Assembly (NCBI GenBank): GCA_013696785.1
Contig: JACCXW010000043.1
Span: 1-12,169, forward strand
Reading direction: 5' to 3'
Source: Geodermatophilaceae bacterium
GTDB lineage: Bacteria > Actinomycetota > Actinomycetes > Mycobacteriales > Geodermatophilaceae
DNA: 12,169 nt
Part shown: positions 1 through 6,280 of the stretch, in pieces
Position numbering within the stretch: the stretch's first letter is position 1
Layout: the number at the start of each line of letters is the position of its first letter
The notes under the pieces: model-generated
The model's database searches: none
What the model was told of the DNA's origin: nothing
Seen by the model: the letters and a program-made list of their open reading frames with translations, nothing else
Program-made: the position numbers and the translations under genes

Positions 1-599
1 CGATCACCGTCGGGTCCAGCACGTTCCCTGAGACGGTGTTGATGGCGAACATCTACTCGCTGACCCTCGAGGCGGCCGGCTTCGACACCTCGATCCAGTC
101 CGTCGGCAACCGCGAGCTGTACCTGCCCGCGTTGCAGAGCGGCGAGGAGATCCAGGTCTTCCCCGAGTACGTCGGAACGCTGACGGAGTTCCTGAACGCG
201 CAGGCCAACGGTCCTGAGCCGGAGCCGCTGGCAAGCGGTGACCTCGAGGCGACCGTGACCGAGCTGACAACCCTGGGCGAGTCGGTCGGGCTGGTCTTCG
301 GCGAGCCGTCTGAGGCAGCCGACCAGAACGCCTTCGCCGTGACCCAGGCATTCGCCGACGAATACGGCGTCGCCACGTTGTCCGAGCTGGCCGAGACCTG
401 CACGAGCGGCCTGGTCCTCGGCGGCCCGCCGGAGTGCCCGGAGCGGCCGTTCTGCCAGGCCGGCCTGGAGGACACCTACGGACTGGTGTTCGACTCGTTC
501 ACGTCCCTGGACGCGGGCGGCCCGCTGACCAAGACCGCGATCACGACCGGTCAGGTCAGCATCGGGCTGGTCTTCTCCTCCGACGGCAGCCTCGCGTAA
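1..599 (+). CDS. Glycine betaine/choline-type ABC transporter substrate-binding protein, 5' end outside window, C-terminally short
   Basis: The reading frame is open from the window edge (codons start at base 3) to TAA at 597-599, about 198 visible residues. The protein begins at the edge with ITVGSSTFPET, the first strand of the mature domain in the OpuAC/ProX (QAT family) binding proteins, which capture quaternary amines for an osmoprotectant ABC importer outside the membrane. Further family marks are GEEIQVFPEYVGTL, the LGGPPECPERPFCQAGLEDTYGL region (given here only by its ends: LGGPPECPERP to DTYGL) and GQVSIGLVFSSDGSLA. In relatives the last motif is followed by roughly 70-90 further residues that complete the first lobe; here it is followed at once by a stop. 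No other frame downstream continues the homology. The signal peptide and any transporter permease or ATPase genes would lie to the left of the window. Family assignment is firm; whether the short form is functional is unknown. Confidence 0.85.
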   Translation, partial: ITVGSSTFPETVLMANIYSLTLEAAGFDTSIQSVGNRELYLPALQSGEEIQVFPEYVGTLTEFLNAQANGPEPEPLASGDLEATVTELTTLGESVGLVFGEPSEAADQNAFAVTQAFADEYGVATLSELAETCTSGLVLGGPPECPERPFCQAGLEDTYGLVFDSFTSLDAGGPLTKTAITTGQVSIGLVFSSDGSLA

Positions 600-616
600 C
601 GCTCAGCTTCGCCGGG

Positions 617-1240
617 TCAGTACCAGCCGCCGGGAGGCAGCTGCTCCCCGACTGCCACCGTCGCTGTCAGCCGGTTTCCGTCCGGCGCGAGCGGGCAAGT
701 CCACTCCGGGTTGTACGCGCACGACGGGTGGTAGGAGAAGTTCAGGTCGACCACCAGCTGCGCGTCGGCACTCCCGAGATCGGCGCCCTTGACGGTGTCC
801 AGCACGTACCGTCCGCCGCCGTAGGACCGCGCCGATCCCTGGGGGGCGCCGGACGACCCATCCCGAAGCGGGACGAAGATCCCGCCGCCGTAGGAGTCCA
901 GCCACCACACGTCGAGCCCGCCCAGCTGCCCGAGCGCGACCCGGCCGATCCGGACGAAGGGGACGATGCCGTCGCCCGCGGTCGGCACCTCGATCCGGAT
1001 CCGCTCGACGTCGCTGTCCAGCTCGGTGACGAACCGCAGGGCCGGGTCGTACGCCGGGAAGGTCAGGCCAGTGAAAGCGGCCCGGGCGCTCGGATCGAGC
1101 GGAGAGTCGGGGTGCTCGGCGAAGAGCCGGTCCCGTCCGGCCCGCCACGACTCCCAGCCGGCAGCGGGATCAGCGGCCGCACGCACGTCGGCGTACAACC
1201 GGGCGACCTCGCGCCGCCAGCCGAGCAGGCTCAGGCTCAT
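617..1240 (-). CDS. DUF1684 family protein
   Basis: A 207-residue protein of the uncharacterised DUF1684 family. Visible family motifs: LFAEHPDSPL (residues 39-48), FPAYDPALRF (61-70), FVPLRDGSSG (122-131), SYGGGRY (139-145) and a C-terminal block from DLNFSYHPSCAYN (165-177) through TCPLAPDGNRL (181-191), with the Cys174/Cys182 pair typical of the family. There is no signal peptide or membrane helix, so it is probably cytoplasmic. The start chosen is the ATG at 1238-1240; the frame is open further upstream, but that part runs into the divergent dehydrogenase gene and shows no family similarity. A weak GGAAG lies about 9 nt before the ATG. The gene is convergent with the binding protein gene (17-nt gap) and divergent from the dehydrogenase (76-nt gap). 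Its biochemical role is not known to me; family identity is confident. Confidence 0.9.
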   Translation of the reverse strand: MSLSLLGWRREVARLYADVRAAADPAAGWESWRAGRDRLFAEHPDSPLDPSARAAFTGLTFPAYDPALRFVTELDSDVERIRIEVPTAGDGIVPFVRIGRVALGQLGGLDVWWLDSYGGGIFVPLRDGSSGAPQGSARSYGGGRYVLDTVKGADLGSADAQLVVDLNFSYHPSCAYNPEWTCPLAPDGNRLTATVAVGEQLPPGGWY

Positions 1241-1302
1241 GCCGACGCTTCCGGGACGACGCGGAGCGCCTTTGTGTTTGCGGTCATCCGGCAACCCTCC
1301 CC

Positions 1303-1319
1303 TAGGGTCGGCTGCCATG
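1303..1319 (+). promoter_or_regulatory. Putative leaderless promoter of the 1317 dehydrogenase gene
   Basis: TAGGGT at 1303-1308 fits the actinobacterial -10 consensus TANNNT and ends 8 nt before the ATG at 1317, which would place the transcription start on or next to the start codon. A TTGCGG at 1278-1283 could be the -35 box (19-nt spacer). No Shine-Dalgarno sequence is present before the ATG, which agrees with a leaderless mRNA. The -10 is embedded in the palindrome CCCTAGGG (1300-1307). Inference only. Confidence 0.5.
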
Positions 1320-2111
1320 AGCAGGGGGATCCTCGTCACCGGTGCTTCGCGGGGGATCGGGGCAGCCATCGCGAAGGCGTTCGCCGACGACGGCGATCGC
1401 GTTGCCGTGCACCATCGAACGGCGACGGACACGGCCGCGTCGGTCCTGGACTCGTTGCCGGGCAGCGGCCACTTGTTGGTGCGGGCTGACATCGCCGATC
1501 CGGCCGCGGTCGCGGCGATGGTCGAGGAGGCGGTCGACGGGCTTGGCCGGATCGACGTGCTGGTCAACAACGCTGCCTTGTTCGTGGACGAGCCGGTCGC
1601 CGGCAGCCGGCGGCTGGGTCACCCCGTCGCCGAGACGTCGTACGAGGACTGGGTGGCGGTGTGGCGACGTACCGTCGAGGTGAATCTGCTGGGGACGGCG
1701 AACGTCACGTGGTGCGTGGCGCGGCACATGCTGTCCGTCGACCCGCCCGTGGGACTGCCGCAGGGGCGGATCGTCAACATCGGTTCTCGTGGCGCGTTTC
1801 GCGGCGAGCCGCAAGTTCCGGCGTACGGCGCCAGCAAGGCAGGTGTGCACGCGATGAGCCAGTCGATGGCCCTCGCGCTAGGGACGTACGGCATCGCGGT
1901 CACGTCCGTGGCTCCGGGATTTGTGGCGACCGACATGGCTGACCAGGTGTTGTCCGGCCCCGAAGGTGACCAGGTACGCGCGCAGAGTCCGTTCGACCGC
2001 GTCGCCCGACCGGACGAGGTCGCCGCCGCCGTGCTCTACCTCGCCTCGCCCGGGGCCGAGTGGGCCTCCGGTGCGGTGCTGGATCTGAACGGCGCGTCGT
2101 ACCTGCGCTGA
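1317..2111 (+). CDS. Short-chain dehydrogenase/reductase (SDR), FabG-like
   Basis: A 264-residue classical SDR, predicted to be a cytoplasmic NAD(P)-dependent oxidoreductase. The cofactor loop TGASRGIG is at residues 8-15, DI at 59-60, NNA at 84-86, and the catalytic tetrad is Asn123, Ser157, Tyr170 and Lys174 (YGASK). The PGFVATDM and DLNGASYLR ends are as in 3-oxoacyl-ACP reductase-like proteins. Compared with ordinary FabG it has two extra loops, around residues 90-108 (SRRLGHPVAETSYE) and 140-150 (VDPPVGLPQG), so its substrate is probably not that of FabG. Arg12 after the Gly-rich loop and absence of an acidic residue at the end of strand 2 (VHHR, 31-34) suggest NADP(H). The start at 1317 begins just before the first beta strand; the longer open frame upstream lies in the DUF1684 gene. 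It stands alone, divergent from DUF1684. Substrate unknown. Confidence 0.9.
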   Translation: MSRGILVTGASRGIGAAIAKAFADDGDRVAVHHRTATDTAASVLDSLPGSGHLLVRADIADPAAVAAMVEEAVDGLGRIDVLVNNAALFVDEPVAGSRRLGHPVAETSYEDWVAVWRRTVEVNLLGTANVTWCVARHMLSVDPPVGLPQGRIVNIGSRGAFRGEPQVPAYGASKAGVHAMSQSMALALGTYGIAVTSVAPGFVATDMADQVLSGPEGDQVRAQSPFDRVARPDEVAAAVLYLASPGAEWASGAVLDLNGASYLR

Positions 2112-2168
2112 GGCCCGCGCGCGTCAAGGAGCTCCCGTCGGCTCGCCGATGGCGATCTGGCGAGGCCG

Positions 2169-2184
2169 TACCCTCACGGTCATG
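2169..2184 (+). promoter_or_regulatory. Putative -10 box for leaderless transcription of the membrane protein gene
   Basis: TACCCT at 2169-2174 fits TANNNT and ends 7 nt before the ATG at 2182. No clear -35 is seen. The spacing is the same as at 1303 and 4946 in this window. It helps choose the 2182 start over the ATG at 2149, which has only a distant AAGGAG (2126-2131, 17 nt away). Confidence 0.4.
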
Positions 2185-3030
2185 GCCAGGCATGGGGCGG
2201 CGCGGGTAATCCGCTCGGTCGCGTTGCTTCTCGGGCTAGGCCTGGCCATTGCCGCAACCGCCGCGCTGGTGCTCACCAAGGACCTCGAGCTGTTGCGGTT
2301 GGCGGTGATCGCAGCGCTGTGGGCCTTCCTCATCGCTGCCTTCGTCGTCGCCGGCCAGCGGCGATCGGATGCAACCCCCGCCGCGGTGGCGGAACCAGGT
2401 TCCGACATCGTGCTTCGACGCACACATGAGCTGGAACTGGCCAGCGAGGTGGCCAAGCGCCGCGAGTTCGAACTCGTGACGGAAGTGCGGATTCGCCGGG
2501 AGATCGAAGCGGCGTTGCGCGAGGACGTGGCCGCCCTGCGCAGCGATCTGGTCCGGTTGCGGCACGACATCCTGGAACGCTGGGACGGCGAATTGCGCGT
2601 CGAGCGGGTGGCGGTGCACTCGGAATCGACGAGAGTCAGCGGATTCGGGGCGACATTCCACGCGCTGCAGGACGAGGCCCGCCGGCTGGGCGCCGAGGGC
2701 CGCCCGCTGTTCGAGGTGGAGACCGCGAAACCGCTCGACGAGCTGGACAACGCCAGCACCATCGAGTTCAGCGTGGTCCCGCCGGCAGACGCCGACCCGG
2801 TTCGAGTCCCCGTCCCTGACACCGACCCGGCCTTGCCGCGGCAGTCCCCCGAAGGCCGTCGGCATCGAGCCCGCCATGCCGAGGAGCAGGAACTCTCCGT
2901 CGACGCGTCCACGCTGATGCGGCGGCTCAAGGCGGAGGAGCCCGCGCACCTCGATCCGCGCCCCCGGCGCCGTCGCTACCGCGACGACGACGAAACGAAC
3001 GACGTGCTCGCTCGCGTCCTCCGCAGGTAG
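2182..3030 (+). CDS. Two-helix membrane protein with coiled coil, DUF6779-like
   Basis: A 282-residue protein that I recognise only as resembling actinobacterial DUF6779-type membrane proteins (from memory, not searched). Layout: a short basic N-terminus, two membrane helices at about residues 13-32 (VALLLGLGLAIAATAALVLT) and 37-57, joined by a tight acidic turn (TKDLEL), then a charged coiled coil of about 60 residues (76-134, rich in E/R heptads such as EVAKRREFELVTEV), a mixed region to about 200, and a disordered tail that is rich in Pro, Asp and Arg (RPRRRRYRDDD at 260-270) and ends DVLARVLRR. Both ends of the hairpin would be cytoplasmic. An alternative start at 2149 adds 11 residues (MAIWRGRTLTV). 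The 2182 start is preferred because relatives begin with a short basic stretch directly before the helix and because a -10-like box lies 7 nt before it. Function unknown; no enzyme motif is seen. The gene is convergent with nuoD (18-nt gap). Confidence 0.7.
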   Translation: MARHGAARVIRSVALLLGLGLAIAATAALVLTKDLELLRLAVIAALWAFLIAAFVVAGQRRSDATPAAVAEPGSDIVLRRTHELELASEVAKRREFELVTEVRIRREIEAALREDVAALRSDLVRLRHDILERWDGELRVERVAVHSESTRVSGFGATFHALQDEARRLGAEGRPLFEVETAKPLDELDNASTIEFSVVPPADADPVRVPVPDTDPALPRQSPEGRRHRARHAEEQELSVDASTLMRRLKAEEPAHLDPRPRRRRYRDDDETNDVLARVLRR

Positions 3031-3048
3031 CCCGAACCCTCTGAGCTA

Positions 3049-4203
3049 CTACCTGTCGATGTCACCGACGATGAAGAACATCGAGCCCAGAATCGCGACA
3101 AGATCGGCGAGGCGTGCTCCGGGCAGCACGTCGCCCAGCGCCTGGACATTGTTGTACGACGCTGACCGCAGCTTCAGCCGCCAGGGTGTCTTCTCCCCGC
3201 GGGAGACGAGGTAGTAGCCGTTGATGCCCAGCGGACTTTCCGTCCAGGCGTAGATGTGCCCTTCCGGTGCCTTAACAGTCTTGGGCAGGCGCACGTTCAC
3301 GGGACCGCTCACCGTCGCCAGCCGGTCGAGGCAGGCATCGGCGAGGTCGAGGGACACATAGACCTGGTCGAGCAGGCATTCGAAGCGCGCATGGCAGTCC
3401 CCGACCGTGCGCGTCACCACCCGCAGCACACCGCCCAGCTCCCCGTAAGCGAGGTAGGGCTCGTCCCGCCGTAGGTCCAGGTCGAGCCCGCTCGCCCTGG
3501 CCACGGGGCCACTGACGCCGTATTGCACGGCGCTTTCCCGGCCGAGGACGCCGACGCCGGTGGTGCGGGCCACGAAGGTTTCGTCGGTGCGGATCAGCAG
3601 GTCCAGGTCCGGCATCCGCCGGCGGACGTCTGACACGGCCTGCCGGACCCGGCCGGTCCAGCCCGCGGGAACCTCGTCCTTGATGCCGCCGACGCGATTG
3701 AACATGAAGTGCATCCGGCCGCCGGAGGCCTCCTCCATCACCGCCTGGATCGTTTCCCGCTCGCGGAAGGCGTACGCCGGGGACCCGTTGCCGAGTTCCA
3801 GTGGGTAGCTGCCGAGGAACATCAGGTGGCTCAGGATGCGGTTGAGTTCGGCGAGCAACGTGCGCAGCCAGGTCGCCCGTGCCGGCACTTCCAGGCCCAG
3901 CATCCGTTCGACGGCGAGGGCGACCCCGAGTTCGTTGGAGAACGCCGACAACCAGTCGTGCCGGTTCGCGAGCACCAGGATCTGCCGGTAGTCCCGGACC
4001 TCGAAGAGCTTCTCGGCTCCGCGGTGCATGTACCCGACGATGGGATCCGCCGAGCGGATCTGCTCCCCGTCGAGCACGACGCGTAGTCGCAGCACGCCGT
4101 GCGTCGACGGGTGCTGCGGACCGATGTTCAGCACCACGTCCGCTGTCGGCAGGCCCGGAGCGGCGTCGCCGACCCCGACCGTCACCTCTGCCACGACGCC
4201 CAT
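3049..4203 (-). CDS. nuoD: Orphan NADH-quinone oxidoreductase subunit D (NuoD/49-kDa type)
   Basis: A full-length 384-residue NuoD, the peripheral-arm subunit of respiratory complex I that lines the quinone pocket; it descends from the large subunit of [NiFe] hydrogenases. Family signatures: LNIGPQHPSTHGVLR (25-39), GYMHRGAEK (57-65), ELGVALAVERMLG (91-103), RETIQAVMEEASGGRMH (149-165), ESPLGINGYYLVS (322-334) and the C-terminal GDIDR. By gapless alignment to Thermus Nqo4 from memory, His38 is kept (His35), but Tyr87, which contacts the quinone head group, is Trp84 (HDWLSAF), and Asp139, the partner of His38, is Glu136 (LELG). No nuoA-N gene flanks it: yceI lies upstream and a DUF6779-like gene is convergent. 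It may be a second, stand-alone NuoD as found in some actinobacteria, serving a complex encoded elsewhere. The start ATG at 4201-4203 has only a close GCAGG before it; GTG codons 3 and 6 residues further in are alternatives. Confidence 0.92.
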   Translation of the reverse strand: MGVVAEVTVGVGDAAPGLPTADVVLNIGPQHPSTHGVLRLRVVLDGEQIRSADPIVGYMHRGAEKLFEVRDYRQILVLANRHDWLSAFSNELGVALAVERMLGLEVPARATWLRTLLAELNRILSHLMFLGSYPLELGNGSPAYAFRERETIQAVMEEASGGRMHFMFNRVGGIKDEVPAGWTGRVRQAVSDVRRRMPDLDLLIRTDETFVARTTGVGVLGRESAVQYGVSGPVARASGLDLDLRRDEPYLAYGELGGVLRVVTRTVGDCHARFECLLDQVYVSLDLADACLDRLATVSGPVNVRLPKTVKAPEGHIYAWTESPLGINGYYLVSRGEKTPWRLKLRSASYNNVQALGDVLPGARLADLVAILGSMFFIVGDIDR

Positions 4204-4302
4204 CCTGCACCGGCAGAGCCCGCACCCGCTGCGCCGGCCAGTGGCGACCCGATATTCCGCGTTGCCCGTCCCGCCCGCTTGGGAGCAAAGGCGCGCCTGC
4301 GG

Positions 4303-4863
4303 TCAGTTCTGGTCGAGCACGGCCTCGATCTCCAGGTGGATGGAGATCTTGTCGCCGACGACCACGCCGCCGCCGTCCAGCGGCATCTTGATGTCCACGC
4401 CGAAGTCGTTGCGGTTGATTGCGGTTTTCGCGCTGAATCCTGCCCGGATGCCGCCCCACGGGTCAGACCCGACGCCACCGACCTCGAGGCTGAGCGCGAC
4501 AGGCTTGGTCACGCCGTGCAGCGTCAACTCGCCCTCGACGATGTAGTCGTCTCCGTCGGCGCGAATTCCGGTCGAGCGGTAGTTCATGGTCGGGTACTTC
4601 TCGATCTCGAAGAAGTCCTTGGTCCGCAGGTGGTTGTCGCGCGTTGCCTCGCGGGTGTCGATGGAGTCCATCACGACCTCGGCGGTGACGGACGAGGCCT
4701 GCAGGTCGTCGTCGACGGTGATCGCGCCGGTGAAGGTGCGGAACGTTCCGCGCACCTTGCTCACCATCAGGTGGCGAACGGTGAAGGACACCTCGGAGTG
4801 CGAGGGATCGATGGTCCAGGTGCCGGCCCGTAGGCCCTGCACGGCGGCAATGGCAGTGGTCAT
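4303..4863 (-). CDS. YceI family protein
   Basis: A 186-residue protein of the YceI family, whose members have a lipocalin-like beta barrel that binds polyisoprenoid or other amphiphilic ligands and are often stress- or base-induced. Motifs in order: GTWTIDPSHSEVSFTVRHLM (residues 14-33), KVRGTFRTFTGAI (36-48), SIDTREATRDNHLRTKDFFE (67-86), YPTMNYRST (90-98), EGELTLHGVTKPV (110-122) and the C-terminal DKISIHLEIEAVL. No signal peptide is visible, so it is expected in the cytoplasm, unlike E. coli YceI which is exported. The start at 4863 is fixed by GAGGAG (4870-4875) 6 nt before it; a longer frame to 4893 adds 10 residues but would put the ribosome site inside the gene. Divergent from a MarR gene, with shared operator-like repeats between them, so probably under MarR control. 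Ligand unknown. Confidence 0.93.
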   Translation of the reverse strand: MTTAIAAVQGLRAGTWTIDPSHSEVSFTVRHLMVSKVRGTFRTFTGAITVDDDLQASSVTAEVVMDSIDTREATRDNHLRTKDFFEIEKYPTMNYRSTGIRADGDDYIVEGELTLHGVTKPVALSLEVGGVGSDPWGGIRAGFSAKTAINRNDFGVDIKMPLDGGGVVVGDKISIHLEIEAVLDQN

Positions 4864-4879
4864 GCGTCTCTCCTCGGAT

Positions 4880-4895
4880 AGTTGAACCCTCAATC
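4880..4895. promoter_or_regulatory. MarR operator-like inverted repeat, copy 1 (imperfect)
   Basis: AGTTGA-ACCC-TCAATC: six-base half-sites with a 4-nt spacer; four of six positions (TTGA/TCAA) are symmetric. It covers the predicted transcription start of the YceI gene. Its centre is 33 bp, about three helix turns, from copy 2. Confidence 0.5.
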
Positions 4896-4897
4896 AG

Positions 4898-4926
4898 ACT
4901 GTAGGGAAAGGAAGTTGAGACGTCAA
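4898..4926 (-). promoter_or_regulatory. Promoter of the YceI gene
   Basis: On the minus strand TTGACG (4926-4921) and TACAGT (4903-4898) are separated by 17 nt, close to the sigma-70/HrdB-type consensus. The transcription start would fall near 4891, giving a leader of about 27 nt that holds the GAGGAG ribosome site. The -35 lies inside one inverted repeat (4913-4928) and the predicted +1 inside another (4880-4895). Confidence 0.65.
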
Positions 4927-4928
4927 CT
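4913..4928. promoter_or_regulatory. MarR operator-like inverted repeat, copy 2 (perfect arms)
   Basis: AGTTGA-GACG-TCAACT, perfect 6-bp arms with a 4-nt spacer, the usual size for a MarR dimer site. It covers the -35 of the YceI promoter and lies 18-33 bp upstream of the marR -10-like box. The outer bases also match copy 1 in an extended way: ATAGTTGA at 4878-4885 is the exact inverse of TCAACTAT at 4923-4930. Confidence 0.6.
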
Positions 4929-4945
4929 ATTCCCGGATGTCCGGC

Positions 4946-4962
4946 TACAGTTGCCGGTCATG
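4946..4962 (+). promoter_or_regulatory. Putative leaderless promoter (-10) of the MarR gene
   Basis: TACAGT at 4946-4951, the same hexamer as the YceI -10 on the other strand, ends 8 nt before the ATG at 4960. No Shine-Dalgarno sequence precedes that ATG. No good -35 is seen; the place for it falls at the edge of operator copy 2. Confidence 0.45.
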
Positions 4963-5418
4963 GACGAACCGCGGTGGCTCGACGCCGAGGAGATGCGGGC
5001 CTGGCGTGGCTACCTCGGCCTGGTTCGGCTGCTCGACTATCGGCTCAACCGTGACCTGCAGGAGGAGTCCGGCCTCACCGCAGCCGACTACGAGATCCTC
5101 GTGCGGCTGTCGGAGGCGCCGCAGCGACAGCAGCGGATGACCGAGCTTGCCGAAGGCGCCATGATCTCCAAGAGTCGGCTGTCCCATCAGATGACCCGGC
5201 TGGAGAACCGCGGGCTGGCCTGCAGGGTGGGCTGCCAGACCGACCGCCGCGGAGCGTTCGCCGTACTGTCGGACAAGGGTTTCGACGCGCTCGCCGCCGC
5301 CGCGCCAGGCCACGTCGCGTCGGTCCGCCGGCATCTGTTCGACCAACTGACACCGGAGCAGGTCAAGGTGCTCGGAGATCTCTCGGACGCCGTGATCGCC
5401 GGCCTCACCCGTGACTAG
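4960..5418 (+). CDS. MarR family transcriptional regulator
   Basis: A 152-residue MarR-type winged-helix repressor, a cytoplasmic DNA-binding dimer. The helix-turn-helix covers about residues 59-83 (RMTELAEGAMISKSRLSHQM, then TRLENRGL), followed by the wing with the family's Asp-Arg pair (CQTDRRGAFAVLSDKG, 92-107). The flanking helices 13-35 and 115-148 form the dimer interface. The common actinobacterial relatives share LENRGL, TDRRGAFAVL and the APGHV-VRRHLFD-LTPEQ pattern in the C-terminal helix. The open frame continues 26 codons upstream, but this extra part would cover the operators and encode no family sequence, so the ATG at 4960 is chosen. Two inverted repeats between it and the divergent YceI gene suggest autoregulation plus repression of YceI. 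Cys89 and Cys92, flanking the wing, could in principle sense oxidation; no ligand is known. Confidence 0.92.
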   Translation: MDEPRWLDAEEMRAWRGYLGLVRLLDYRLNRDLQEESGLTAADYEILVRLSEAPQRQQRMTELAEGAMISKSRLSHQMTRLENRGLACRVGCQTDRRGAFAVLSDKGFDALAAAAPGHVASVRRHLFDQLTPEQVKVLGDLSDAVIAGLTRD

Positions 5419-6175
5419 CCCAGGTCGGGTGGCGGCCCCGGACCTCGGTACGGCGCCGGCGGTCTGGTCGGAGTCGTTGTTCCGGCCGGTTCGGGATGGG
5501 AACGCGTTCGAGGCGACTGTCGAGCGGCTGGCGCAGGCGATCAAGCTCGGCGTCGTACCGAACGGCGACCGGCTGGCACCCGAACGAGAACTGGCGGAGG
5601 CGCTGCAGGTCAGCCGGATGACGCTGCGGGAGGCGATCAAGGCGCTGGCCGAGGCCGGATTCGTCGCCGTACGCCGAGGTCGCGGCGGCGGCACCTTCGT
5701 GACGTTTCGACCGGCCGGTGGCGTAGCGGCGGTGGGCATGCGTCCCGATGCGCGCAGCGCTCATCGGCTGGCGAGGGTGCTGGACTTCCGGCGGGTGGTG
5801 GAACCCGGCGCGGCTGCGCTGGCTGCCGAGCGCACGCTGTCCCGAGCCGATCGCGGCTATCTGCTCGGCTGCCTCGGTGAATGTGAGGCCGCCGTGCTGG
5901 ACGGCTCGCATCGCATCGCGGACAGCCGACTGCATCTGGCCATCGCCGGCGTCACCGGCTGCAGCCCGCTGGTCACCGCGGTCGCCGACGTCCAGTCGCA
6001 ACTCGGCGAGCTACTCGGCGAGATCCCCGTTCTGGCCCGGAACATCGAGCATTCCCACGCTCAACACCGCGCGATCGTCGACGCGATCCTCGGCGGCGAC
6101 CCGGCCGGCGCTCGTCGCGTCATGGAACAGCACTGCGAGGCGACGTCCGCCCTGTTGCGCGGACTTCTGCCCTGA
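5411..6175 (+). CDS. GntR family regulator, FadR subfamily (FCD domain)
   Basis: A 254-residue transcription factor. The GntR winged helix spans about residues 32-98 (AFEATVERLAQAIKLGVVPN, DRLAPERELAEALQVSRMTL, REAIKALAEAGFV, then the RRGRGGGTFV wing). The FCD ligand domain follows from about 118 to 250; its expected metal ligands can be placed at Asp171 and His175 (DSRLH), His219 (AQHRAIVDAI) and His241 (EQHCEAT). FadR-type members usually bind small carboxylates. The start is GTG at 5411, overlapping the marR stop by 8 nt, which suggests co-transcription; a GTG at 5429, six codons in, is an equally possible start. It lies 189 bp upstream of the permease operon, in the same direction, and is the best candidate for controlling it. 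Regulatory link is inference; family is certain. Confidence 0.92.
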   Translation: MTSPGRVAAPDLGTAPAVWSESLFRPVRDGNAFEATVERLAQAIKLGVVPNGDRLAPERELAEALQVSRMTLREAIKALAEAGFVAVRRGRGGGTFVTFRPAGGVAAVGMRPDARSAHRLARVLDFRRVVEPGAAALAAERTLSRADRGYLLGCLGECEAAVLDGSHRIADSRLHLAIAGVTGCSPLVTAVADVQSQLGELLGEIPVLARNIEHSHAQHRAIVDAILGGDPAGARRVMEQHCEATSALLRGLLP

Positions 6176-6246
6176 CCGCCGCGCTGATGCCGGGCCTCGT
6201 GCGCTGAGAGCAGGCCGGCCAAATCAATGGGCTAGAAATAGACCTC

Positions 6247-6275
6247 TTGACTCCGGAGCACGCCGCTCCTACGGT
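6247..6275 (+). promoter_or_regulatory. Promoter of the amine-utilisation operon
   Basis: TTGACT (6247-6252), 17-nt spacer, TACGGT (6270-6275): a near-consensus housekeeping promoter. An A-rich tract (GAAATAGA, 6235-6242) lies just upstream. Transcription would begin near 6282, giving a leader of about 83 nt before the permease ATG. Confidence 0.7.
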
Positions 6276-6280
6276 CTCGG

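Noticed and set aside
434..1489. Long plus-strand open frame of 351 codons across the binding protein end and the DUF1684 gene
   Set aside because: It is antisense to a clear DUF1684 protein, has Arg/Pro/Gly-rich shadow composition typical of high-GC DNA and no recognisable motif.
3024..3055. CAGGTAGC/GCTAC-CTG bulged hairpin between the convergent DUF6779-like gene and nuoD
   Set aside because: Only five continuous base pairs around a 13-nt loop and mostly within coding sequence; too weak to call a terminator.
4289..4298. AGGCGCGCCT palindrome just after the yceI stop
   Set aside because: A perfect palindrome but with no room for a loop; short GC palindromes are frequent in such DNA, so no function is assigned.
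4204..4302. Search for a promoter of nuoD in the 99-bp gap upstream of it
   Set aside because: GAATATC is present on the minus strand but no -10/-35 pair with acceptable spacing was found; the promoter remains unplaced.
3272..4459. Long minus-strand open frame of 395 codons over nuoD and the yceI end
   Set aside because: It is the out-of-frame shadow of nuoD, very Arg-rich and without family motifs; nuoD itself is unambiguous.
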